From NCBI GenBank assembly GCA_031472005.1, contig PZJY01000004.1:1-64000 (forward strand): a stretch of 64,000 nucleotides of DNA. The letters run 5' to 3'. Below the pieces are notes generated by a model. It did no database searches. It was not told the origin of the DNA and saw nothing but the letters and a program-made list of their open reading frames with translations. A program made the position numbers and the translations under genes. Source of the stretch: Tetracladium setigerum. Lineage: Eukaryota; Ascomycota; Leotiomycetes; Helotiales. Below, piece by piece: positions 33,501 to 44,073 of this stretch; within the stretch, counting starts at the first letter, position 1; each line of letters opens with the position of its first letter.

Positions 33501-36500
33501 AATTATGTTTCGTATTATGAACTTATTATTTTAGGACGATTCTCAAAGAGGTTTCCTGTTCCCGGCAAAGGAGTGTGGGCGATTCACACTCGGGATTATC
33601 GGGTAAACAATGCAACTGGATGTCAAATCCTAGTCACTGTTCCCCACATTCTCCAAATTATGCTCTTATCACCGTCGAACGCCAGGTCGTGGGCTCCACG
33701 AGTTCGCCGAATCATCTTTGATGAAATCCATTCTATTGGGCAAGCTAAAGATGGTGTGGTGTGGGAGCAATTGTTACTTCTGGCACCTTGCCCGATCATT
33801 GCATTGTCGGCTACAGTGGGCAACCCTGAACAATTCAACGACTGGCTGACCGAGACACAAAAGTCGTCTGGCTCCGACTTGAAGATGATCCAGCATAGAA
33901 CGAGATACTCTGATCTGCGCAAGTACTTGTATGAGCCTCCTACCATCTTCTCGTTCGCAGGACTCGGCAAATCCTCTGGTGCTTGCCTTGGTCTTGACAA
34001 GTTGACTGGGTTTGAAGCCTTCCATCCAGTCTCTAGCCTTGTTGATAAATCCCGTGGGATGCCGGACGACCTTGCGCTAGAGCCCCGAGACTGCTTTACC
34101 CTTTGGAAGGCGATGGTAAGATTTCAAACCGATGCATTCATCTCTTGATCCGAGGAATGCCCTTCCTGCTTGTATTCGTAAGGCAGATATATTTGCGTGG
34201 GAGAAGGAACTTAAGGAAGTGCTGCAAAGCTGGATGAAGGATAAGGATTCTCCGTTCGATAAGGTTGTTACTTTCTTAACTCCACCGGAGCCTGTGGTCA
34301 ATGTCAACGATGCGCCATCATCTTCTGCGTCATCGCTTACCAATGGCGAAGTAATTGATCGGTCGGATTTGAAGGAAACGACTTTGCCTCTTCTCTTCCA
34401 GTTGCATAAGAGGCGTGCGCTACCAGCTATCCTCTTTAACTACGACCGGAGTCATTGCGAAGAGATCGCATCCGCAGTTCTTTCTCAGCTTTTAAAGGCC
34501 GAATCAAGTTGGAAACAGGGTACACAGTGGAAAAAGCTGATCAAGGGACATGAAAAATATCTGGAAGCAAAAGAAAAGAAGCCCCGGAAGCCTTTAAAGC
34601 CAGCCAAAATAGGAAACAAGGGCAAGGACGATGAGGGAGGTTCCAAGACAGATCGCATGCGTGAGGAATCTTCCGACGGTGCCTCTATCTACGACCTCTT
34701 TGACCCTGAGGCTCCACAGCCCGATTTTAGCTTCGCAAATCCGAAGAGTCTTCAAAAGGCAGAGCTTGAGCAGTTTATTCGAGCACTTCGCTGGAAAAGG
34801 GTCAAAGAGAGCCTGATTGATCTTTTGAAGCGAGGCATTGGAGTCCATCATGCTGGTATGAATCGAAAGTATCGGCAATGCGTGGAGATGCTTTTCCGTA
34901 AAGGGTTCTTACGAGTTGTCATCGCCACTGGGACTCTTAGTTTAGGTATCAACATGCCTTGCGCAACTGTTGTCTTCAGTGGAGATTCAGTATACTTGAC
35001 GGCCCTGAACTTCCGTCAGGCTGGAGGCCGTTCAGGTCGTCGTGGTTTTGATCTCCTTGGGAATGTTGTCTTTCAGGGGATTTCAAGAGAGCGAGCTAGT
35101 CGGCTTTTAAGTTCTCGACTTCCTGAATTGACGGGTCATTTCCCTATCACAACTACCTTGATTCTGCGCCTGTTCACGTTACTGACTGACTCCAAATGCT
35201 CGCCTTACGCAGTGAAAGCTATCAATGCTATGCTATCACAACCTCGATTGTACCTTGGCGGCAAGAGCTTTAAAGCTGCAGTGCTTCACCATCTTCGCTT
35301 CTCGATCGAGTATTTGCGTAGAAACGAGCTTTTGGGCCCTGGCGGCGAGCCTGTTAATTTCACCAGTTGTGTGTCGCATTTGTACTTCACCGAAAACTCC
35401 AGTTTCGCATTTCACGGTACGTTCCCCCACACATACCAAAATTTGACATACTGATCCTCCTCAGCTCTTCTCAAGGGTGGCTACTTTCATACGCTGTGTG
35501 CCGATATTGATACTAAGACAGATATGGTCCTCCATGAGATAATTCTGACTCTTAGTCATATCTTTGGCCGGAGAACTTGCAGAGAAGTCGACGATGAAGA
35601 GGAAGCTGAGAAAATCAAGAGATCACCATCCATCGTGTACCTTCCAGCCATGCCAGATAACGCAACCACGATCCTCCGGAAGCATAACAAAGACACATTG
35701 AATATCTTCACTACGTACGTAAAGACATTCGCAGCTCAGAATGTCAAGGAAGAAGAGCGATACCTGCCCCTTACAAATACACCAGTTGGACTTGCACCTA
35801 CAACCGTATCAAATGGAACCAGAAACGGTAACGCCCAGGTGAATGGCTCATCGAAGGAGAATGTGATGAGCTTCCTGCCTAGTCTCCTAGTACCACATGC
35901 ACGTTCTGCCTTTGTTGCCCTCTCTGGTCATGGAGATAAGTTCACTACCATAGAGGATCTCTGTTCATCTGTTCGCGAGGGAGTGTTCCTGGAAGCAGCC
36001 GTCATTCCTCATCTCGAGATCCACCCTGATGAGACTCGCAATCCGCTCAATGCGTACCTTCTCGACTTCTTCATGCATGGTTCAGTTGACCCTCTTGAGA
36101 AGGCAAACGGTATTCGTAAATCCGACGTGGGTATCTCGATCCTCTATCTTGATAAATCTTACTGATTACTTGTTCTGTAAAGGTCTGGTTTGTACTCAAC
36201 GATTTCTCCATGGTTCTTGCTACAATCTCAACCTCACTCGCACTTTACCTAGGCCTCGGCTCCTCCGAAGACCCTGAAATGCTTGATGTGATGGGTTTAG
36301 GAGATGTGGCCGAAAACGAAGAAGACGAAAAAGAGGCTGCAGCCGAAGAGACTACATTTACCACAACCTCAGTATCCAAGTTCTCGACCACCGCTTCAAC
36401 AGCTTCCGTCAAGAATAGTAAGAAGGTAGTGGATGATTGGGATGCTGGCGAAGATGCGATGGCTGTAGAGGAGGATTGCATGAAATCTGAACGTTTGAAT

Positions 36501-36610
36501 GAACTGGCGCAACTGACGATGTAGAATACGACAAGCTGATGAATGTGTACAAGGCATTCCGAAAGCTGAAGACCGAGTTCGACAATAAATTTAGAGTTAT
36601 TTGGGCGTAG
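30592..36610 (+). CDS. DDX60-like Ski2-family DExH RNA helicase, possibly damaged
   Basis: Motifs: WYSSCKPMFIDLVGDYAGKE and GGFQLLHAVFVVERFLENL (DDX60-type N-terminus), APTSAGKT (motif I, about 33350), APTKALVNQ (Ia), FDEIHSIG (II), LSATVGN (III), GVHHAGMNRKYR (IV), GTLSLGINMPC (V), FRQAGGRSGRRGFD (VI), and a C-terminus DKLMNVYKAFRKLKTEF. Confident introns: 30776-31023, 32410-32472, 33489-33534, 35417-35464 and 36127-36182. An in-frame TGA at 31155 disappears if 31125-31169 is a 45-bp intron, and the frame change near 31590 if 31542-31582 is a weak intron. Frame changes at about 34116-34147 and 36510 look like single-base lesions. Animal DDX60 is a cytoplasmic antiviral helicase; the fungal role is unknown. 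Treat as a gene or very recent pseudogene. Confidence 0.8.
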
Positions 36611-36764
36611 AATTTCTTTATATTTTTGACTGAAATTTGAAAAAGCGTCGTTCCTTTGCAGTAACTATTTCTTTGTCCGAAGGAGTTGAAGGGTTAGTAG
36701 GATTTGTCCGTGCGACTAATTCAAATACCGTCTGCCAACATCGAGGTCTTTCCAGATTGGTGAA

Positions 36765-37563
36765 TCAATTGATATTTTCAAATGGATTGTCTCCGCCATG
36801 AAGAAGATACGCTTCAGCTTCCGAAAGGCGATATCTGCCTTCTGAACGGTTATCTCGCCGTCCCCATATATCCTCAGAGTCTTCATCAGCAAGATCTTCA
36901 AGCCAGATATTGGTGAGCCTAAGATGCTCCCTCATTACCTTCACCAGTTTCCCCCAAGTCCCGCCAAACAAAACAAGAGACTGTAAGTGTAAAGAATGCA
37001 AACTTTCTCTGACTTTGACAGAAAACAATGAATGAATCGTAGTCAAGGTTAATTCTTAACTTCAGGTCATAGAGCTTCGGCCATGTGGTGCGAAATATTC
37101 TCGAAAAATTAATCTGATTCTCCGATACCTCTGCAATAATCTCTAAGCTTTCGAGGTCACTTGCAATAGAGAGGCAATCTCCAACTCTCGTCTGCCACGA
37201 CAGGGTTCGATAAATTTCGTGGTCAAGGGATAAAGCAACCTTACGCAGATGGCGAAAGATCTCTTGTAGGATCTCAGAAAAGCATGACGGACGAAGAACA
37301 TCGCTGTTTCTTCTTCTCTTTGTGTGCGAGAGCGAGGACAAGTATTTTCCATTCAATAAAAGTGCGGAAGAGATTGTTATAAACCCGTGTAAGAATTGCC
37401 ATGTACTTGGGTCGTAACGTGGCTCGATAATCCTATATCCTAATAGACACCATATCTTATTCAAAGGATACATACCCATTTTCCATACATCGCTTAAGAG
37501 AACGAGATAATTAATATTCGGCATGAGTCGCAAAGCATTCTGAATCCGCCTCTTATCGTCACT
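36765..37563 (-). pseudogene. F-box/LRR-like hypothetical protein, 5'-truncated and frameshifted
   Basis: The minus-strand reading starts mid-protein at SSDDKRRIQNALRLMPNINY (a stop lies just before it), runs through DLESLEIIAEVSENQ and WPKLYDLKL, then changes frame near 37020-37040 to SLHSLHLQSLVLFGGTWGKL. It ends LSEAEAYLLHGGDNPFENIN at 36765. The alternating 'logs the gene, residues, LRL' pattern and the closing YLLHGGDNPF resemble a large group of fungal F-box proteins with degenerate leucine-rich repeats (from family knowledge). No F-box is present in what remains. It is convergent with the helicase gene. Confidence 0.55.
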
Positions 37564-38779
37564 GCTTCGCTACAGTTCTGCTTAGTCCTTAATGACCTTT
37601 TAATAATCAAGCCAATGTTCATCGCACTATTCTAGTATTAGAATTTGCTTTTGGCGATCTTCATATTGTATGCGTAATTCGTTGTAGTAGTCCTTTACTA
37701 TTGCATATTCACCTTCTAGTGAACAAACCGAAAATATAACAGTTTTAGCGAGCTTAGGGATGAGATTATGTGCCGTAATAGCTTCGAATCTTTCTATTAT
37801 TTCTGTTTCGGAACGTACGATGACTAATATCGACTCGCAATAGTATTAAATGTACGACACACGAGTCGAGCTGCTTTGACGTCTATTGGCAATAAACAGG
37901 AGAATACCAAGGATAAGATTTCCGCTGGTATTATTCTCTTTCTATTCTCGCTAGATAACAATTCCATATTGTGTCCAAATTAAAGTTGACAATACCGTAA
38001 ATTACGAAAGTTCGTGCGTCTACACTATTATATTTAGCCAACGATTATAAGAAATACAAAGGTGGACAATGCCGTGAAGACGAATATTAAGTAGTCCCTA
38101 TTATAGCTCCGCCTGCACAATTCAAGAAGGGCACTCTTTATGGTTTGTGGCTATGCCTGATGAATGCACATCAAAACGACTTAGTTTATATGTGTTAACC
38201 GTAAAGTTAATTATAATAGGGAAAATAGGTTTTGGAATTCTAGGAGCAGGATTTATAACACATTATATACACTGCTACTGTCTACTATCTACTGTGTACT
38301 GGGTACGGAGGGGGAAAATGCGATTTAAGTAACAGGGGTAAGAGAAAAGGAGTGGTGTGGCAAACAGAGAGGGTAAGTCTGCTAACTCATATGGAGTCGA
38401 GTCTTCGAACTCTATGCTAACTAGTGGAGAAGTGTGAACGTGCAGAATATGAATGCTATGCGACCTCTAGATCGAGTATTGGTCAGAACGAATGTGACTG
38501 AGTTAAAGTAGAAGTGAGGAGGAAAAGAGCAAACAATAAGGAAAATGTGAGCCGCACCGCTACGGGGTTCTATATGTCAAGCCAGGAAGAATTCGAAGCA
38601 AACATGGTGTGAGCATCAAGCAAGGAAGATCTAGCTCAATCAAGTACATTTATCTGCCCTCGACTTCCTCTCTATAGGGATATCCATATGCTACCATCTT
38701 ACCCTCTAAATCAACAGCCCCCACTGTCAATTGGCGACCGACTCGTCTTCCAACTTGCAATATAAGCACCCCCAACCTA
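37564..38779. other. Gene-poor, AT-rich interval
   Basis: No ORF with a recognisable family or splice pattern is seen on either strand. The sequence has the look of an old degraded repeat, but no second copy was found inside the window. Confidence 0.4.
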
Positions 38780-39480
38780 AACGGTATACCTCTCGAGATT
38801 CTGTACAAGATTGCGGGGTATACGAGTATGAATGATCGGAAGGATGGGTTAGTGTCACATGTTGGAAATGCAGGGGCGTTCCAGCTAGTGAACCACGAGT
38901 TGCGTGCAATACAGCTCAATAGTGCCGTGAAGATCCCACGGTGGACGGGGGGTGTAAAGGAAGGCAAGGTGGAGTGCAAGATAAAGCCGCCGTTAAAGGC
39001 GGGGAGCTGCTAGTGTTGAGGGACGTGTGTGTTAGCACATCAGTCAGACCACCATCTCTGGCGCGAGATCCGCGCGATCTAGCTGCCGTTCGTCGAGGAC
39101 CACCACACGGGCAAAGTGGTACACAACCATAGGTGACTCTACCACCTCAAGCGAGCCCATCAGTTCTTCCTGCAGCTGTCGAAAATCTTCCGGACCTTGC
39201 ACGCACAGCCTAACGGCCGCCGACTCGAATGATTCGCATTGAGGTCCGCGACAGCGGCGCGATCCACTTCATGGATACGGCTGGATTTTTGGTCTGTCGC
39301 AAATGCCTGCGGTCCGTTGTGTACAATTTGTCTCCTCTACTGCCCTACGCTTCTATGTATCGCCTGCGGTAGTAGCATTCATCAAGAAGTGAAAGCGACT
39401 GTATGCCTGGGTGCTGGAGGGATCGGAAAAGGTGTAGATGGACGCATCGTGGAAGGAGAAGGCCGAGTTTAAGTTAAAGC
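38780..39480 (+). pseudogene. Degenerate F-box-like hypothetical gene
   Basis: An open stretch reads NLNGIPLEILYKIAGYT, similar to the IPxEILxxI start of an F-box, then VNHELRAIQLNSAVKIPRWT. After a stop at about 39011 another frame continues with HHLWREIRAI, LPFVEDHHTGKVVHNH, LYHLKRAHQFFLQLSKIF and FMDTAGFLVCRKCLRSVVY, each interrupted by stops. The protein-like composition over 700 bp indicates a former gene; family assignment is weak. Confidence 0.35.
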
Positions 39481-40159
39481 GAAACCGGGGGAAGGGGACG
39501 CGGAATTTTAGGAGCGTTAGATAAGGCGGCGGCTAGATCGGATAAATAAGTTGTAATAGCTTCCCTAGTTATTTAAATATGATTAGTATTACTACGCCTG
39601 TCTACCTTACCAATAAATGCGTGGGAGTGGGTAATAGTTAAGGAGGGAGAAAGGAAAGCTTACATCCATAAAGTGAAATCAACTAGTCCTATTTTAGAAT
39701 AACGCGGTTAGGCCGCAGTACTCCCCGCGACCTTTAACTACTACACATACCCCAAGCTTCGAGGATCCATGTTTACTTCGAAGATTTAAGTTTCATAAGT
39801 GCCTACCCTACGCAATGATCCAATGAGAGCAACGCCGATGTGCGGAAGGCAAGACTTAGACTTCTCTACCGCTTTCGCGATAGCTAAGGTGACCCAGTAA
39901 CACCAATCAAGCATCGGAGACGACTTGGATTTTACGCACATGCGATCAGATGGTAGAGCTAGAATAAGATGGAATTAATAGAGGGTAGATTTATTTCAAC
40001 TTTAAATAGGGTATAGATATCACGTGATGAGTCGCTTTTACCATATCGCAGGAAAAGCTATTACTTAAATATATATCTAACTACTTTCATATCGCAATTA
40101 GGCTTTTATGCTTGTCACTTGAATAACGCGAAATGGCTAATAGCGCATTTATACTCCAA

Positions 40160-40400
40160 ATAAATCAATACTTTAAAACTCAACATTTAACCTAATAAAA
40201 TGGGCCAATTCTTAGGGGATAGATTGCGATATAGTTCTTAGGTTCTTAGTGGTTCTCTGGATGGATCCGGGTATTGTATGGGATTACTGGGGGGATGGGG
40301 AAAAACGCGATTACACTGTGATCGTGTGGGATCGGGCACGGTTCACACCTTAATCTTACTTACAAAAAAAACCCGATTACACTGTAAACGGCGGAAACTA
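40160..40400 (+). repeat. Dispersed repeat C, copy 1
   Basis: It shares with 51590-51840 an ordered set of blocks: AACTCAACATTTAAC, GGGGATAGATTG, GATTACACTGTGAT-type, and TCGGGCACGGTTCACACCTTAAT, followed by an A-run. It is noncoding and diverged; class unknown. Confidence 0.65.
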
Positions 40401-40420
40401 CGGAGTAGGGTGGGTTGGTG

Positions 40421-40550
40421 CTCCCCCCCCGGTGCCGAATGTAATACGGTGGGTATGAACTTGACTCTCTTTTGCACTGCAAACTGGCTGTCAACCAGTA
40501 ATTAGGTTAGGTTTGGGCCCACCGTATTACATTCGGCACCGAGGGGGGAG
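40421..40550. mobile_element. MITE with Tc1-family terminal inverted repeats
   Basis: A 130-bp non-coding element has inverted ends at 40421-40452 and about 40517-40550, sharing CTC, C-run, GGTGCCGAATGTAATACGG. The ends match the TIR of the Tc1-type element at 18701. A TA follows the right end; the left flank reads TG, a likely mutated TA. It is a miniature derivative that would depend on that transposase. Confidence 0.8.
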
Positions 40551-41173
40551 TAGGACAAGGGGGTCCGGCACCGAGGAAGCGGAACCGAGGGGGCGGGATG
40601 TTTACACCAGTCAGATAGCAGAGAAATGCATCCGACCTCGAGTGCAGTTGGGAATATGCATTAGGTAATACCGGAGTCGCGCCTCCCCGAATGCTGCTCA
40701 GCACATTAAAGTCGTAAATGCGTCCCCCATCTAACAATTTCAACAACTACTTTGTGGGCAGTAAAGTATGAGTTCATTGGTCTATAAATCATGTAAATCG
40801 TCCACGGCGCCTTGCGACGTCTATAGTAGGGTATCCATTCCATAGTATAAACGCCTTCCATCCCACCTCCTTTAATTATGTTTCTCCTCGAACGTCGCAT
40901 CAACAATCAAAGGCTCTGTATTCCCGCCTGCCTCCCCTGCGATACCAAACCTGATGGCATCTTTTGCACTCATAAAGTCAATAACCTTTTGGCAAGTAGA
41001 GTGAGGACCCCATGTCCAAGGCTGTTGTGAGGATGGATCTGAGACATTGGATTGGGTGTCGATTTGGCTGGAGGTAATGCTTCTGATAAGCGAGGGGTGT
41101 GATGGAACCTTGGGGGAGGCGTCATGATGGCAATCGCCCAAATTCGCTTCGTTGCCTTCTTCGACTATCCCAC
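40551..41173. other. No recognisable gene
   Basis: Only short unsupported ORFs. GC-rich low-complexity C/G runs occur next to the MITE. Confidence 0.4.
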
Positions 41174-42252
41174 CTACCCTTTCCCCTGAGTTGTCCTCGT
41201 CCACCCGAATGCAGCGCTAGTGTCATTGCCTTCCTCCCCGCAAGTCTCGCCTGATCCCCTCCCGTCATCAACCCCGCCGGTATGTCCACCACCACTCTGG
41301 CCCTCACCCATACTTCTCCTGCCCTTCCTTTGCGTGCTTGGCCGTGAAGTTGAGGGCGTACATCGCCCCGTACTCTCCGATGCGGATGATGCAACCGCTT
41401 CGACCTCCAGATCACAATCCTGTCCCGGATCCGTTTCCAAATCTAAATCCAGATACAGACTCGCGAGTTCATTCAGCTGCATTCGAACACCCCTTGGAAG
41501 CCCTTTAACAACCGTGTTCCCCAGCAGCAATTGTACGCGCCGCAGAGCAGCCGACGGGGAGCCATGCCAACGTTTTGGCTCGCCGAATTGTCCTATTGAT
41601 GCGACCATGGCTTCTGGAAAACACCTCCGGAGATAGTATCGAGTGTAGAGCCCCCCGGCATTGCTCTGGTATTCTTCTGGTGATGGAACTCCATACCGGC
41701 CAACATAAGTACTCCTGCCTTCTCGTTGTATGCGTGGAGTCTCCCGGCGGCGCTTTTGGTCATTCTTCTCATATTCGATGAAGTATTCAACATTCGTGGG
41801 TATAAATATGAGGCCTGGCTGGTTCAGGTCGTCGAAATTCGAATGGCAGGTAGGACAGAGGGGGATGGCATTGTCTTGATGGGCGATATTTTGAAAGCAG
41901 AGAAGTCTGTTCGCAACAAGATCCTCAAACTGTGTCAATGTTAGCAACACAAACATCGCAGGTCTTGGTTTCTGGGGAGACTCACGCCATTGTCTTTCTG
42001 TCCTATAACATGAGCGATCTGCGCTGGCATCGCTCCGCAAAACCAACATCTGCCTCCATCCCATTCTAAGACTTTTCTTCTGGTACCCGCGCTGAATGCA
42101 GTTGACTGCTGGCTACTCCGCTTCGAGCTGGTGTTTGTGCTGTTGCATTCCTGGGTCGCGTCATCTGCGCCTGGACGTTTGCGCTTCTTGCTAGAACCAG
42201 AGGATGCCGTTGCAGACGAGTTCAGAGTATGGATGAGTTTCGGCGGGTCCAT
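41174..42252 (-). CDS. HNH-endonuclease-domain protein
   Basis: Exon 1 is 42252-41986 and exon 2 is 41929-41174, with a 56-bp intron (GTGAGT...CTAACATTGACACAG); the 340-residue product is intact. A basic Ser-rich N-terminus (SGSSKKRKRPG) precedes RCWFCGAMPAQIAHVIGQ and then NAIPLCPTCHSNFDD: a CXXC...H start and an N...LCXXCHXXFD end of an HNH fold (about residues 70-125). Charged sequence and a Gly/Ser-rich tail follow. Fungal proteins of this kind are numerous and uncharacterised; DNA cleavage is inferred from the fold only. The KKRKR run could be a nuclear localisation signal. Divergent from the MYND gene across 288 bp. Confidence 0.8.
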
Positions 42253-42540
42253 GGATGATGGTATTATGGGTGGGATTAGGAGTGGTGATAGTAAGTGATG
42301 TCACGAAGACAAAAGAGTGGTCAGGTTCTTGCTCACCGCCTGATTCTGCCAACCCTTGCAGCACCATTTTCATGAGGGGTCAAGAAAAGACGAAATCTCA
42401 AGCGTCGATGATTGAGTTCTATATTTATTTGGAATTTCATCATTAACTACGGAGGTCGCAAAATATCTACTTCTTCATCTCTAATCTCAACACCGACGTG
42501 ATTGGGTTTCCACAGCATATCCACACGCCTCAACTCAAAA
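42253..42540. promoter_or_regulatory. Shared promoter interval, HNH and MYND genes
   Basis: 288 bp between two divergent start codons. No specific site is claimed. Confidence 0.45.
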
Positions 42541-44073
42541 ATGGCATCCAAAGATCCTAATCATAAATCGGACTCAGGTCTGTATCAAATCCCAACTTTG
42601 GCATTGAAACAAGCTCTATGCTTTTCCTGCAGGGATTTATCCTCAAATCTCAGTCGATGTAGTGCTTGCAAACGAGTCTCATACTGCTCAGCAAAGTGCC
42701 AAAAGGGAGACTGGAACAGGAATCACAAGAATATCTGTAAGAAGCTTGTTGCTTCGAACAAGCAGAAGGGATATGTACCCTCAGCTGGCAGGCGTTGGAA
42801 TGACTACTATGACGAGCAGGTACCTTGTTTGGCATCTTTAACAAGACAAGCAATCGGATTCTAACACTTTATAGGTGCTAGCGCTCTTAAGAACTGGTAG
42901 TCTGTATCCTTGTGAACTTGGAAGATTGGTTGGGTATGTCTATCCTCCTAGCATCGGTGAAAGCCGACACCATCAAGCGGAGCACTATTATCAAGTTATA
43001 TTGATGTTGGAGAAATTTTAAAGCTGATCCTTACAATCAGCCACGAACCATATTGCTATCACTGCTACAGGAGAGAGTCTCAACTTGAAGACGGGGCGAA
43101 GTTGAACGCCTGCCAATACTGCCTTCTCACCTCATTTTGCTCCTCCTGCCAGCAAGCACATCCATTAGCGGAGTGTAACACCTTGCAAGATATTGCGGCC
43201 GACGACAAGATCATAGTAGATCTCCGCCGCCGAACAGGAATGAGCTCGACCATTTCTTTTACCCAATTCCCAAGAAAACAATATTCACCACTCTCTTCCG
43301 CGAAGGACTGGTATGACTACTACACGAGGCTCTCAGATAAGGGTGGCTTCAGCTCCAAAATGAATCGACACCTGAAGTACCTATCAAGTGACCCCAAAGA
43401 TCGAGAGTTCGTCGGGTATATGAGATGCGGTACCAACACGACAACATTTCAACTCACCTTGATCGCTACACTGGAGGCGATAATACCCAATATCAGCAAT
43501 AGAATTTCAATCGACCTTCACATCATAGGCGCTGCTGGAGCGGAATTTGCGTCTCTTCCTGCTTTCGAGGAGCTATTGCACTTTCTACCATCACTAACAG
43601 CCCTCCGGTTATCATTCGTAGGTTTGGACGTGATAGTGGACTCTACAAAGAACACAGAAACCCAGAATCCACACATACTCCAGTGCTGCACCACGTGTAC
43701 CAAGATGGGACGGACAGTTTCCATCACCACCTGGAGAGGTCCGTATCACGCATACGTCGATACCAAAGTCTACAAGACGCCAGATCTAGCAGCAGCCTTC
43801 CACTCAGGGTTTTCGGTCGACCAACAAGTGGACTGGTATCCAACTATTAGGTATCTTGCACATGCTCCCCATCCAACACTCTTTACAGCGGCCAGATACT
43901 TCGAGGTTCAAGGGGAAATGGGGGTTTGGAAGGAGCTGGGGGCTGAATTTGTAAGCAACGCCGAAGTAAACAAGTGGAAGGGGATGTCTCCTTCGCTTAC
44001 AGTCTGTGGGGACAAGCCGAACGAGGTCATCTATCAAAATTACTGGTGGTATATTGTGAAACAAGGTGATTAG
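42541..44073 (+). CDS. MYND zinc-finger protein with Mss51-like C-terminal region
   Basis: Exons 42541-42819, 42875-42933 and 42978-44073 (introns of 55 and 44 bp) join to 477 residues. The MYND finger is at about residues 23-62: CFSC, CSAC, YCSAKCQKGDW, HKNIC. A second cysteine cluster, YCYHCYRRESQ, CQYCLLTSFCSSCQQAH, lies near residue 145. The C-terminal half reads GAAGAEF and LTALRLSFVGLDV, resembling the C-terminal domain of Mss51/MYND-type proteins. Mss51 of yeast is a mitochondrial translation activator, but these fungal relatives are many and mostly unstudied, so a mitochondrial role is not claimed. The gene is intact and its splice sites are good. Confidence 0.8.

Noticed and set aside
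34116..34182. 67-bp intron repairing the frame change in the DDX60-like gene
   Set aside because: It would restore the frame, but it removes LDPRNALPACIRK, which looks like conserved coding sequence; a single-base lesion is the simpler reading, so it was kept only as an alternative.
38650..38979. 109-codon minus-strand ORF
   Set aside because: It is antisense to the better-supported F-box-like reading on the plus strand.
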